Assembly: GCA_902475025.1 (NCBI GenBank)
Contig: CABRXX010000012.1
Location: 1 to 59,549 of the forward strand
DNA length: 59,549 nt
From: Merdiplasma sp905207905
GTDB lineage: Bacteria; Bacillota; Clostridia; Lachnospirales; Lachnospiraceae
Direction: 5' to 3'
Shown in pieces: positions 23,973 through 33,855 of the stretch. The position numbers were made by a program, and so were the translations under genes. Position 1 is the first letter of the stretch; every line of letters begins with the position of its first letter. The notes under the pieces are model-generated. The model made no database searches, had not been told where the DNA came from, and worked only from the letters and a program-made list of their open reading frames with translations.

Positions 23973-24995
23973 ATGATCTTTGCAGACAAATTGATTCAGC
24001 TGCGAAAAAAAAGCGGATGGTCTCAGGAGGACTTGGCAGAACAGATGAATGTATCCAGGCAATCGGTATCCAAGTGGGAGGGTGCCCAGTCTATCCCGGA
24101 TCTGGAAAAAATGATACGCCTCTCCAGGCTCTTCGGTGTGAGCACCGATTATCTGTTAAAGGATGAGATCGAGGATATGCCAGGAACCAGTTCGGCTGTT
24201 GACCCTTCAAAGAACGAAACAGCGGCTTCCCTAAAAAAGGTATCTCTGGAGGAAGCCAGCCAGTTTCTTCAGGTAAAGGCTGACACTGCCAGACCCATTG
24301 CAGGTGGAACCTTTCTTTGTATTCTCTCCCCCATCTGCCTGCTGCTTCTTGGGGCTGCCAGCGAATCGCCCCGATACGGTATCCGTGAAAATACAGCCGC
24401 CGGAATCGGTATGATCGTACTGCTGACCCTTGCAGCCATTGCAGTGACTGTCTTTATTTCAAACGGCAGCAAAACAGCCCCCTACAAATATCTGGAGGAA
24501 GCCTCTTTTGAGACCGAATACGGTGTGGACGGTATGGTCCGGGAACGAAAAGCGCAGTATCAGGAACAGTATCATCGAAGCAACATTCTTGGTGCCTGTC
24601 TGTGCATCCTCTCCCTGGTTCCCCTGTTTTTGGGGATCATGATCAACGATGAAAATGATTTTCTCATGGTCATGATGCTTTCCATAATGCTGGTTCTCAT
24701 TGGTATCGGTGTTTTTCTTTTTGTTCAGGCAGGCATCATCTGGGCCAGTTTTGAAAAACTGCTGCAGGAGGGCGATTACACAAAAGCGAAAAAAGAAAAA
24801 CAACCTTTGCTGACCGCAGTATCCCTGATCTACTGGCTGATCGTCACTGCCATTTTCCTTGCGCTCCTCTTCGCCAGACAGAACGGATCTGACTGGGGCA
24901 ACTGGCGGGAGACAGACTGGATCATCTGGCCTGTGGCAGGAGTCTTGTATCCTGCCGTGGTGATGCTCTGTAATCTGTTTACGAAAAAACGGTAG
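23973..24995 (+). CDS. membrane-anchored XRE family regulator
   Basis: 340 residues. Residues 5-60 are a Cro/CI-type helix-turn-helix (LIQLRKKSGWSQEDLAEQMN, VSRQSVSKWEGAQSIPDLEK). A linker leads to at least five predicted membrane helices at about 110-130, 143-165, 205-225, 232-258 and 285-335. Proteins with this layout are common in Clostridia and are thought to sense membrane or envelope signals, often with linked ABC exporters; none is adjacent here. AAGGAGG precedes the start. Confidence 0.85.
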   Translation: MIFADKLIQLRKKSGWSQEDLAEQMNVSRQSVSKWEGAQSIPDLEKMIRLSRLFGVSTDYLLKDEIEDMPGTSSAVDPSKNETAASLKKVSLEEASQFLQVKADTARPIAGGTFLCILSPICLLLLGAASESPRYGIRENTAAGIGMIVLLTLAAIAVTVFISNGSKTAPYKYLEEASFETEYGVDGMVRERKAQYQEQYHRSNILGACLCILSLVPLFLGIMINDENDFLMVMMLSIMLVLIGIGVFLFVQAGIIWASFEKLLQEGDYTKAKKEKQPLLTAVSLIYWLIVTAIFLALLFARQNGSDWGNWRETDWIIWPVAGVLYPAVVMLCNLFTKKR

Positions 24996-25271
24996 TGCTT
25001 TGAAATGAGGAGCTCATGTGCCAAACCTCCCTCTGCTCCTGGCAGATCAGACGGATTGACGCATTGGCATTCAGCCCAGCAAGGACAGAGGCGAGCTGGC
25101 GAAGCATTTGCCAGAATCAGCGTGCATTTCGATATAAAAATAAAAGAAATCGGGAATGGATGAACCAGGTGTTTCAAAAGCGAGCTTCCGATCTTACTGG
25201 ATCTGCTTTCTCTCCCTGTTAAAAAATCTGCATGAAAACAAAATTTTCAGATGTATAGACATTTCCTATGC

Positions 25272-25322
25272 CAGAAAAACGCAAGCGATACTGGATCCAA
25301 TAACCAAGTATCGCTTGCGTTT
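25272..25322 (-). terminator. rpoBC operon terminator
   Basis: A perfect 16-base stem (25277-25292 with 25307-25322, AAACGCAAGCGATACT and its complement) with a 14-base loop, followed on the minus strand by T5. It lies 100 bases after the rpoC stop. The rest of the 24996-25423 gap shows no gene. Confidence 0.85.
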
Positions 25323-25423
25323 CATTTGCATCATTCTATTTCGTCAGCAATCATTCCAGTTGCTTTTGGCGATCGCCTCTGTTGCCAAATTCAACATCCA
25401 GTTTTGGCAGACCAGAAAGTATC

Positions 25424-28400
25424 TTACTCTTCCGTCTCTTCTTCGACTGCGGATTCCTCTGCGGTTTCTTCCACATCCTCATCCAGGTCAAAAGCTTCCT
25501 CCAGATTCAGCTCTTCTGCTTCATTTGGCTCCTTCTCAAGAAGCTCTTCCATTTCCTCCGGGAACTCCTCCTTGGAAAGCTTTTCCTCCAAAGCAGCCTG
25601 AATCTCCATCTCTGTGTTAAGACGCACATTGCGGTAGCGTTTCATACCGGTTCCGGCAGGGATCAGCTTACCGATGATTACGTTCTCCTTCAGACCGATC
25701 AGGGGATCCACCTTACCCTTGATAGCAGCCTCTGTGAGGACCTTGGTGGTTTCCTGGAAGGAAGCGGCTGATAAGAAGGAATTGGTAGCCAGAGAAGCCT
25801 TTGTGATACCCAGCATGATCTGTTTTGCCTCTGCCGGCTTTTTGCCCTCTGCAATCATCTGTTCATTGATATCTTCCAATTCCAGAGCATCCACCAGTGT
25901 ACCCGGAAGCAGATCCGTATCTCCGTTATCCTCAATGCGGACCTTCTTCAGCATCTGGCGCACCAGCACCTCGATGTGCTTATCGCTGATTTCCACACCC
26001 TGAAGGCGGTATACACGCTGTACCTCGCGAAGCATGTAATCCTGCACTGCGTTGACACCCTTGATCTTTAAGATATCATGGGGATTTACACTACCTTCTG
26101 TCAGCTCGTCACCGGCCTCCAGATAAGCGCCGTCCATTACCTTGATCCTGGATCCGTAGGGGATCAGATAGGTCTTGGCAACTCCGTTCTCCTCATCTGT
26201 CACCGTGATCTCACGCTTCTTCTTGGTATCCTTGATCTCCACCCGTCCCGGAATCTCTGTGATGATAGCAAGACCCTTGGGCTTTCTGGCCTCAAACAGC
26301 TCTTCCACACGGGGAAGACCCTGGGTGATATCGCCGCCGGCCACACCGCCGGTATGGAAAGTACGCATGGTCAGCTGAGTACCCGGCTCACCGATGGACT
26401 GAGCTGCAATAATACCAACCGTCTCTCCAACCTGCACGGCCTCACCGGTAGCCATGTTGGAACCGTAGCACTTCGCGCAGATACCGTTGTGTGACTTACA
26501 GGTAAGGATGGTACGAATCTTGATCTTCTTGAAGGATTCTCCATTCTCATCCACACCGTCCTGCATAATCTTGGCAGCACGCTTGGGTGTGATCATATGG
26601 TTTGCCTTCACGATCACTTCCCCGTTCTTATCATAAATGGTCTCGCAGGAGAAACGTCCTGTGATACGTTCCTGCAGGCTCTCAATCTCTTCTTTTCCGT
26701 CTGTAAACTCTTTTACATACATACCGGGGATCTCGTCTCTGCCCTCGGCACAGTCCACATCCCGAATAATCAGCTCCTGAGATACATCTACCATTCGTCT
26801 GGTCAGGTAACCGGAGTCCGCGGTACGAAGAGCCGTATCGGACAGACCTTTACGTGCTCCGTGAGCGGACATGAAGTACTCCAATACGTCCAGACCTTCA
26901 CGGAAATTGGACTTGATGGGCAGCTCAATGGTGTGGCCGGTGGTATCTGCCATCAATCCACGCATACCTGCCAGCTGTTTGATCTGCTTATCAGAACCAC
27001 GGGCGCCGGAGTCCGCCATCATAAAGATGTTGTTGTACTTATCCAGTCCTCCTAACAGCGCTTTGGTCAGCTTATCATCTGTCTCTTTCCAGGTCTCCAC
27101 TACCTCTTTATAACGCTCTTCTTCTGTGATCAGACCGCGCTTGTAGTTTCTTGCGATCTTATCCACCGTATCCTGCGCCTCCTTGATCATCTGAGGCTTC
27201 TCTGGCGGCACGGTCATATCGGAAATAGATACAGTCATGGCCGCTCTGGTGGAATATTTGTAACCCATTGATTTAATATCATCCAAAACTTCAGCGGTCT
27301 TGGTGGCTCCATGGGTATTAATAACTTTTTCAAGGATCTGCTTTAAGCCCTTCTTGCCTACATGGAAGTCTACCTCCAGTTTCAGCTCATTGCCCAGAAT
27401 ACTCCGATCCACAAAGCCAAGATCCTGGGGCAGGATCTCATTAAACAGGAAACGGCCCAGAGTAGATTCCACGATAGCACTCTGAATCTCTCCCTCCGCA
27501 TTTTTCCTGCTCATGCGGACTTTAATCTTGCTCTGCAGTGTAATGGCCTTATTTTCGTAAGCCAGAATGGCTTCATTTACATCCTTGTAGATACCGCCCT
27601 CTCCCTTTGCTCCCGGACGCTCCTGGGTCAGATAATAGATACCCAACACCATATCCTGGGAAGGAACTGCCACCGGGCCTCCGTCAGAAGGCTTCAGCAG
27701 GTTATTGGGAGATAACAGCAGGAACCGGCACTCTGCCTGGGCTTCCACAGAAAGGGGCAGATGCACAGCCATCTGGTCGCCGTCAAAGTCTGCGTTAAAC
27801 GCCGTACATACCAGAGGATGCAGCTTGATAGCCTTACCTTCTACCAGAATGGGTTCAAATGCCTGAATACCCAGTCTGTGAAGAGTAGGAGCACGGTTTA
27901 ACATTACCGGATGTTCTTTGATCACTTCCTCCAGCACATCCCAAACTTCCGGCTGGAGACGCTCCACCATCTTCTTGGCGTTTTTAATATTGTGAGAAGT
28001 TCCGTTGGCCACCAGCTCCTTCATAACAAAGGGCTTAAACAGCTCAATGGCCATCTCCTTCGGCAGACCGCACTGATAGATCTTCAGCTCCGGTCCTACC
28101 ACGATAACGGAACGGCCGGAATAGTCTACACGCTTACCTAACAGGTTCTGACGGAAACGTCCGGACTTACCTTTCAGCATATCAGAAAGAGATTTCAGCG
28201 CCCGGTTGCCGGGACCAGTCACCGGACGGCCTCGGCGGCCGTTGTCAATCAGGGCATCCACGGCCTCCTGAAGCATTCTCTTTTCGTTTCTTACAATAAT
28301 GTCAGGAGCTCCCAGCTCCAGCAGCCGTTTCAAACGGTTGTTCCGGTTGATGATCCGGCGGTACAGGTCATTTAAATCGGAGGTAGCAAAACGGCCTCCA

Positions 28401-29158
28401 TCCAGCTGCACCATAGGACGAAGATCTGGCGGAATTACCGGGATGGCTGTCATTACCATCCACTCCGGACGGTTTCCGGACTCCCGGAAGGCCTCCACTA
28501 CTTCCAGTCTCTTGATGATTCTGGCCTTTTTCTGTCCGGTGGCATCTTTTAATCCCCGGTTCAGCTCTGCGGATTCCTTTTCCAGGTCAATGGCTTCCAA
28601 AAGCTCCTTGATGGACTCAGCGCCCATACCTACCCGGAAGGTGTCTCCCCACTTTTCTCTGGCATCCTGATACTCCCGCTCTGTCAGCACCTGCTTGTAG
28701 GACAGGTCGCTGGTGCCTTTATCCAGCACAATGTAATTGGCAAAATAGAGCACCTTCTCCAGAGTTCTGGGAGACAGATCCAGAATCAGCCCCATTCTGG
28801 AAGGAATTCCCTTGAAGTACCAGATATGGGATACCGGAGCTGCCAGGTCGATATGTCCCATACGCTCACGGCGCACAGAAGCCTTTGTGACTTCCACGCC
28901 GCAGCGGTCGCAGACAACGCCTTTATAACGAATTTTTTTATATTTACCACAGTGACACTCCCAATCCTTGCTGGGACCAAAAATACGCTCACAGTACAGA
29001 CCGTCTTTTTCCGGCTTCAGCGTCCTGTAGTTAATGGTTTCCGGCTTTTTTACCTCCCCGTGGGACCACTCTCTGATCTTTTCCGGAGATGCCAGGCCGA
29101 TTTTAATTGCGTCAAACGTCATCGGCTGATACGTTTCATTGTTTGTAATTTCTGGCAT
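25424..29158 (-). CDS. rpoC: DNA-directed RNA polymerase subunit beta'
   Basis: 1244 residues from ATG at 29158 with AAAGGAG upstream. It has the N-terminal zinc ribbon CHCGKY..CDRCGV (about 60-85), the catalytic NADFDGDQM near 455, the bridge helix and trigger loop region, and the second zinc site CKSHNGICAKCYG near 885. The C-terminus ends in an acidic tail rich in Glu (about 1190-1244), longer than in Bacillus. It forms the active centre with RpoB, whose gene ends 13 bases upstream. Confidence 0.98.
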   Translation of the reverse strand: MPEITNNETYQPMTFDAIKIGLASPEKIREWSHGEVKKPETINYRTLKPEKDGLYCERIFGPSKDWECHCGKYKKIRYKGVVCDRCGVEVTKASVRRERMGHIDLAAPVSHIWYFKGIPSRMGLILDLSPRTLEKVLYFANYIVLDKGTSDLSYKQVLTEREYQDAREKWGDTFRVGMGAESIKELLEAIDLEKESAELNRGLKDATGQKKARIIKRLEVVEAFRESGNRPEWMVMTAIPVIPPDLRPMVQLDGGRFATSDLNDLYRRIINRNNRLKRLLELGAPDIIVRNEKRMLQEAVDALIDNGRRGRPVTGPGNRALKSLSDMLKGKSGRFRQNLLGKRVDYSGRSVIVVGPELKIYQCGLPKEMAIELFKPFVMKELVANGTSHNIKNAKKMVERLQPEVWDVLEEVIKEHPVMLNRAPTLHRLGIQAFEPILVEGKAIKLHPLVCTAFNADFDGDQMAVHLPLSVEAQAECRFLLLSPNNLLKPSDGGPVAVPSQDMVLGIYYLTQERPGAKGEGGIYKDVNEAILAYENKAITLQSKIKVRMSRKNAEGEIQSAIVESTLGRFLFNEILPQDLGFVDRSILGNELKLEVDFHVGKKGLKQILEKVINTHGATKTAEVLDDIKSMGYKYSTRAAMTVSISDMTVPPEKPQMIKEAQDTVDKIARNYKRGLITEEERYKEVVETWKETDDKLTKALLGGLDKYNNIFMMADSGARGSDKQIKQLAGMRGLMADTTGHTIELPIKSNFREGLDVLEYFMSAHGARKGLSDTALRTADSGYLTRRMVDVSQELIIRDVDCAEGRDEIPGMYVKEFTDGKEEIESLQERITGRFSCETIYDKNGEVIVKANHMITPKRAAKIMQDGVDENGESFKKIKIRTILTCKSHNGICAKCYGSNMATGEAVQVGETVGIIAAQSIGEPGTQLTMRTFHTGGVAGGDITQGLPRVEELFEARKPKGLAIITEIPGRVEIKDTKKKREITVTDEENGVAKTYLIPYGSRIKVMDGAYLEAGDELTEGSVNPHDILKIKGVNAVQDYMLREVQRVYRLQGVEISDKHIEVLVRQMLKKVRIEDNGDTDLLPGTLVDALELEDINEQMIAEGKKPAEAKQIMLGITKASLATNSFLSAASFQETTKVLTEAAIKGKVDPLIGLKENVIIGKLIPAGTGMKRYRNVRLNTEMEIQAALEEKLSKEEFPEEMEELLEKEPNEAEELNLEEAFDLDEDVEETAEESAVEEETEE

Positions 29159-29171
29159 GATGGTACTCCTT

Positions 29172-32100
29172 TCACTCTTCGTCAAAGCTTTCATCCAGGT
29201 CTATAAAATCATCCTCTTCGCTGGTCTCTTCTTCCACATCCACCAGTTCTTCTCCTGCGAACTCCTGCTGGCTGAAGCCGTGAGCGCCAAATGATTCGTT
29301 CTGATTGTATTTTCTGTCACCCTCGATCACTGAACGAAGATCCGTATCACCGTAATCAACAGTTTCCATAATCTCAACTTCTGTATTGTCTTCTCTCAAG
29401 ACTCTCACATCCAGTCCAAGAGACTGCAGCTCCTTCAGCAATACTTTGAAGGACTCAGGAACTCCCGGTTCCGGAATGTTATCTCCCTTGATAATGGCCT
29501 CATAGGTCTTTACACGTCCAACCACATCATCGGATTTCACGGTCAGGATCTCCTGCAATGTGTAAGACGCACCGTAAGCCTCCAGAGCCCAAACCTCCAT
29601 CTCTCCGAAACGCTGTCCGCCGAACTGAGCCTTACCGCCCAGAGGCTGCTGAGTAACCAGAGAGTAGGGGCCGGTAGAACGGGCATGAATCTTATCGTCT
29701 ACCAGATGATGGAGCTTCAGATAATGCATGTGTCCGATGGTGGTAGGGCTGTCGAAGTATTCGCCGGTACGGCCATCCCGCAGCAGCACCTTACCGTCTC
29801 TGGAAATGGGCACGCCCTTCCAGAGTGCTCTGTGATCCCGGTTCTCATACAGATAATCCAGAACCTCCGGCAGCAGCTCATCTCCATGCTTTTCTTTAAA
29901 TTCATCCCACTCCAGATTCACATAATCATTGGCCAGATCCAGAGTGTCCATAATATCATCCTCGTTCGCGCCGTCAAACACTGGAGTTGCCACGTTAAAG
30001 CCAAGAGCCTTGGCTGCCAGACTTAAATGGATCTCCAATACCTGTCCGATATTCATACGGGACGGCACGCCCAGAGGATTCAACACGATGTCCAGGGGAC
30101 GTCCATTGGGCAGGAAGGGCATATCTTCCACCGGAAGCACACGGGAAACCACACCCTTATTACCGTGACGGCCTGCCATCTTATCACCCACAGAGATCTT
30201 TCTCTTCTGGGCAATGTAAATGCGCACAGACTGGTTTACTCCCGGAGGCAGTTCATCGCCGTTCTCTCTGGTAAAGATCTTGGCATCCACTACGATGCCG
30301 TACTCACCGTGGGGAACCTTCAGGGAGGTGTCTCTCACCTCTCTGGCCTTCTCACCAAAAATGGCTCTCAGCAGCCGCTCCTCAGCAGTCAGTTCCGTCT
30401 CTCCCTTGGGGGTTACCTTACCTACCAGGATATCTCCTGCACGAACCTCCGCGCCAATGCGGATGATTCCTCTCTCATCCAGATCCTTCAGGGCATCGTC
30501 TCCAACACCTGGAACGTCTCTGGTAATCTCCTCCGGTCCCAGCTTGGTATCCCGGGACTCTGCCTCATATTCTTCAATATGAATGGAGGTATATACATCA
30601 TCCATAACCAGCTTTTCGCTTAACAGAACCGCATCCTCGTAGTTATAACCTTCCCAGGTCATAAATCCGATCAGGGGGTTCTTTCCAAGAGCGATCTCAC
30701 CCATGGAGGTGGATGCTCCGTCTGCGATCACAGCGCCTGCCTCAACCCGTTCCCCCTTAGAGACGATGGGTCTCTGGTTATAACAGTTGCTCTGGTTACT
30801 TCTTACAAATTTTCTCAGACGATACTCATCCTTCGTGCCGTCCTCCGCCTTGATCACAATCCGCTTGGACTCTGCACATTCCACTACACCGGCCCGCTTT
30901 GCCACCACGCAGACACCGGAGTCCACAGCAGCTTTCACTTCCATACCGGTTCCCACTACCGGAGCTTCGGTGGTGAGAAGAGGCACTGCCTGACGTTGCA
31001 TGTTGGATCCCATCAGAGCACGGTTGGCGTCATCGTTCTGCAGGAAGGGAATCAGCGCCGTAGCTACGGAGAATACCATCTTCGGGGACACGTCCATGTA
31101 CTCAAAACGGGTTCTCTCATACTCCTGGGTCTCATCCTGATAACGGCCGGACACATTCTTATTGATAAAGTGTCCTTCCTCATCCAGAGGCGTATTCGCC
31201 TGAGCTACATGGTAATTATCTTCCTCATCTGCAGTCATATAAACCACATCTTCCGTAACTCTGGGATTCTGAGGATCGCTTCTGTCTACCACCCGGTAGG
31301 GGGCCTCCACAAATCCATATTCATTGATCCGGGCATAGCATGCCAGGGAGTTGATCAGTCCGATATTGGGACCCTCAGGCGTCTCAATAGGACACATTCT
31401 TCCATAATGGGAATAGTGAACGTCTCGCACCTCGAAACCGGCGCGGTCTCTGGAAAGACCGCCAGGGCCCAGGGCAGACAGACGGCGCTTATGGGTCAGC
31501 TCACCCAACGGGTTGTTCTGATCCATGAACTGGGACAGCTGGGAAGATCCGAAGAACTCCTTCACAGCAGCCGTCACCGGTTTGATATTAATGAGAGACT
31601 GGGGTGTGATTCCCTCCAGCTCCTGAGTGGTCATTCGCTCACGTACCACTCTCTCCAGTCTGGAGAGACCGATGCGGTACTGGTTCTGAAGCAGCTCTCC
31701 CACAGCACGGATCCGGCGGTTGCCCAGATGGTCAATGTCATCCTCATTGCCAAGGCCGTACTCCAGATGCATATTGTAGTTAATAGAAGCAATGATATCT
31801 TCCTTAGTAATATGTTTGGGAATCAGCTCATGTACCGACCTGCGGATAGCATCTTTGCGCTCCTCCTCATCGGTATATTCTTCCAGTATCTTTTTTAAAG
31901 CCGGGTAATATACTAATTCTGTAATTCCGAGATCCTTGGGATTGCATTCTACGTATTTGGTCAGATCCACCATCATACTGGAGAGCACTTTCACATTGCG
32001 CTCCTCTGTCTGGATCATCACATAGGGTACGCCTGCGTTCTGGATCTCATCTGCCAGCTCTCTGGTCACCTGAGTACCTGCCTCAGCCAGGATCTCTCCG

Positions 32101-33008
32101 GTATTCTCATCCACCACATCCTCTGCCAGGAACTGCCCGGTGATCCGATTTCTGAGAAGCAGCTTTTTGTTGAATTTATAACGGCCCACTTTTGCCAGAT
32201 CGTATCTTCTGGCATCAAAGAACATGCTGGTGATCAGACTCTCTGCGCTCTCCACTGCCAGAGGCTCGCCGGGGCGAATCTTCTTATACAGCTCCAAAAG
32301 GCCGTCCTGATAGCTCTCTGCGGTATCCTTGGTAAGGCTGGCCAGAATCTTGGGCTCCTCCCCGAACAGTTCCAGGATTTCCGCATTGGTTCCAAAGCCC
32401 AGAGCCCGGATCAGCACCGTGATGGGCACCTTTCTGGTTCTATCTACACGAACATAGAAAACATCATTGGAGTCTGTCTCATATTCCAGCCATGCACCAC
32501 GGTTGGGAATAACGGTACAGGAATAAAGTTCTTTACCTATCTTATCATGGGCGATTCCATAATAAATACCAGGAGAACGCACCAGCTGACTGACGATAAC
32601 ACGCTCAGCACCATTGATCACGAAGGTGCCGGTGTCTGTCATCAACGGCAGATCACCCATGAAAATATCATGCTCACTGATCTCATCATTCTCTTTATTA
32701 TGGAGTCTTACCTTTACTTTCAACGGTGCCGCAAATGTAGCATCATGCTCTGCGCACTGCTCAATGGTGTACTTAGTGTCATTCACGCACAGTGTAAAAT
32801 CCACGAATTCCAGACTGAGTTTTCCGCTGTAGTCCTCAATCGGGGAAATATCATCAAAGACCTCTTTGAGTCCCTCATCCAGAAACCACTGGTAGGAATC
32901 TTTCTGAACCTCAATGAGATTCGGCATCTCAAGAACTTCCTTCTGACGTGAATAACTCATACGAAAGCTTTTACCATTAGCAATGGGACGTATCCTGTTT
33001 TTCTCCAT
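29172..33008 (-). CDS. rpoB: DNA-directed RNA polymerase subunit beta
   Basis: 1278 residues. The rifampicin pocket, near residues 485-515, reads SQLSQFMDQNNPLGELTHKR followed by RLSALGPGG, with no residue typical of resistance. KMAGRHGNKGVVS and the C-terminal clamp contact MEVWALEAYGA are normal. An acidic tail (EELVDVEEETSEEDDFIDLD) ends the protein. Start ATG at 33008 follows AGAGGTG. It is transcribed from its own promoter and leader as well as possibly by leakage through two terminators after rplL. Confidence 0.98.
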   Translation of the reverse strand: MEKNRIRPIANGKSFRMSYSRQKEVLEMPNLIEVQKDSYQWFLDEGLKEVFDDISPIEDYSGKLSLEFVDFTLCVNDTKYTIEQCAEHDATFAAPLKVKVRLHNKENDEISEHDIFMGDLPLMTDTGTFVINGAERVIVSQLVRSPGIYYGIAHDKIGKELYSCTVIPNRGAWLEYETDSNDVFYVRVDRTRKVPITVLIRALGFGTNAEILELFGEEPKILASLTKDTAESYQDGLLELYKKIRPGEPLAVESAESLITSMFFDARRYDLAKVGRYKFNKKLLLRNRITGQFLAEDVVDENTGEILAEAGTQVTRELADEIQNAGVPYVMIQTEERNVKVLSSMMVDLTKYVECNPKDLGITELVYYPALKKILEEYTDEEERKDAIRRSVHELIPKHITKEDIIASINYNMHLEYGLGNEDDIDHLGNRRIRAVGELLQNQYRIGLSRLERVVRERMTTQELEGITPQSLINIKPVTAAVKEFFGSSQLSQFMDQNNPLGELTHKRRLSALGPGGLSRDRAGFEVRDVHYSHYGRMCPIETPEGPNIGLINSLACYARINEYGFVEAPYRVVDRSDPQNPRVTEDVVYMTADEEDNYHVAQANTPLDEEGHFINKNVSGRYQDETQEYERTRFEYMDVSPKMVFSVATALIPFLQNDDANRALMGSNMQRQAVPLLTTEAPVVGTGMEVKAAVDSGVCVVAKRAGVVECAESKRIVIKAEDGTKDEYRLRKFVRSNQSNCYNQRPIVSKGERVEAGAVIADGASTSMGEIALGKNPLIGFMTWEGYNYEDAVLLSEKLVMDDVYTSIHIEEYEAESRDTKLGPEEITRDVPGVGDDALKDLDERGIIRIGAEVRAGDILVGKVTPKGETELTAEERLLRAIFGEKAREVRDTSLKVPHGEYGIVVDAKIFTRENGDELPPGVNQSVRIYIAQKRKISVGDKMAGRHGNKGVVSRVLPVEDMPFLPNGRPLDIVLNPLGVPSRMNIGQVLEIHLSLAAKALGFNVATPVFDGANEDDIMDTLDLANDYVNLEWDEFKEKHGDELLPEVLDYLYENRDHRALWKGVPISRDGKVLLRDGRTGEYFDSPTTIGHMHYLKLHHLVDDKIHARSTGPYSLVTQQPLGGKAQFGGQRFGEMEVWALEAYGASYTLQEILTVKSDDVVGRVKTYEAIIKGDNIPEPGVPESFKVLLKELQSLGLDVRVLREDNTEVEIMETVDYGDTDLRSVIEGDRKYNQNESFGAHGFSQQEFAGEELVDVEEETSEEDDFIDLDESFDEE

Positions 33009-33052
33009 TGATGTTTCACCTCTGTTCTTTCTGCAAGTTTGTTCGAAACTTC

Positions 33053-33135
33053 GGAGTATGACCCGCCTGAATTAGGCAACACAAACACACTTCAGGGCGT
33101 ACTACGCCCTGGGCATACTCCTGCACAATAGTGCA
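33053..33135 (-). ncRNA. structured rpoB leader (three-way junction)
   Basis: In the transcript the leader begins with the hairpin GCAC-UAUU-GUGC (33123-33134). A three-way junction follows: outer stem GGAGTATG (33053-33060) plus CCC (33062-33064) with GGGCATACTCC (33111-33121); inner hairpin AGGGCGTACTACGCCCT (33094-33110, 7-base stem); and inner hairpin GCCTGAATTAGGC (33065-33077). Both inner stems abut the outer stem, leaving 16 unpaired bases between them. It lies 45 bases before the rpoB start codon. Such compact folding suggests a regulatory leader, by analogy with the Lacto-rpoB motif of Lactobacillales; homology is not claimed. Confidence 0.6.
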
Positions 33136-33141
33136 ACCTAC

Positions 33142-33170
33142 ACTCTAGCACAATCCGGCACAGTTGTCAA
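33142..33170 (-). promoter_or_regulatory. rpoBC promoter
   Basis: On the minus strand TTGACA (33170-33165), a 17-base spacer and TAGAGT (33147-33142). It lies between the second terminator after rplL and the structured leader. Confidence 0.7.
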
Positions 33171-33184
33171 TCCTTTTTTTATAC

Positions 33185-33210
33185 AAAAAAGAAGTCTGTC
33201 AGCAGACTTT
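33185..33210 (-). terminator. second terminator between rplL and rpoB
   Basis: AAGTCTG, loop CTGA, CAGACTT, then C and T6 on the minus strand. It ends about 15 bases before the rpoB promoter -35 box. Confidence 0.75.
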
Positions 33211-33311
33211 TTCGACTGCAGCAGATCGCTTTGGCAATGTCTCTCCCGGCCGCAGCCATGCAATCCTGCCAAGCATTTTTGTTTTATTAGGAAGGAATTT
33301 CCTAAGGAAAT

Positions 33312-33342
33312 AAAAAAACTGCCGAAAAAGATTCCGGCAGTT
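33312..33342 (-). terminator. first terminator after rplL
   Basis: On the minus strand ACTGCCG, a 10-base loop, CGGCAGT, then a run of T. It lies 47 bases after the rplL stop. Confidence 0.78.
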
Positions 33343-33388
33343 CTCCACTCTGGCCCGGGCCTTCGCCCGCAGCCATCCTTTGTCATTC

Positions 33389-33766
33389 TTATTTCAGAGT
33401 AACCTTTGCTCCCTCTGCTTCCAGTTTGGTCTTCATCTCTTCAGCCTCAGCCTTGGATGCGCCCTCTTTGATTACCTTCGGAGCGTTGTCAACTACTTCT
33501 TTAGCTTCCTTCAGGCCAAGTCCAGTAGCCTCACGAACTACTTTGATAACCTTAACCTTGTTCGGTCCGATCTCAGTCAGCTCTACATCGAACTCGTCCT
33601 TCTCCTCGGCTGCCTCAGCTGCGCCAGCACCTGCTGCTGCAACTACAACGCCTGCTGCTGCGGATACACCGAACTCTTCTTCACAAGCTTTTACTAATTC
33701 ATTTAACTCTAATACGGATAACTCTTTGATAGCTTCGATAAACTCAGCGGTAGTTAATTTTGCCAT
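33389..33766 (-). CDS. rplL: 50S ribosomal protein L7/L12
   Basis: 125 residues. Start at 33766 follows GGAGG. The N-terminal dimer domain (AEFIEAIKELSVLELNELVK), the Ala-rich hinge (about 38-58) and the C-terminal factor-binding domain (VKVIKVVREATGLGLKEAKE) are all standard. It forms the stalk with L10, encoded 90 bases upstream. Confidence 0.98.
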   Translation of the reverse strand: MAKLTTAEFIEAIKELSVLELNELVKACEEEFGVSAAAGVVVAAAGAGAAEAAEEKDEFDVELTEIGPNKVKVIKVVREATGLGLKEAKEVVDNAPKVIKEGASKAEAEEMKTKLEAEGAKVTLK

Positions 33767-33855
33767 TTTATTTTCCTCCATTTTTCTTTTTTGTTTTTGT
33801 AAATAATACGGTTTTGCCGTTTCTCAACGCCTGTCCCTGCCAGGCCTTTCAGCAC

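Noticed and set aside
30996..31898. A 300-codon open frame on the plus strand inside rpoB
   Set aside because: It is antisense to a certain gene, has no ribosome binding site and no family signature; open antisense frames are a by-product of codon use in rpoB.
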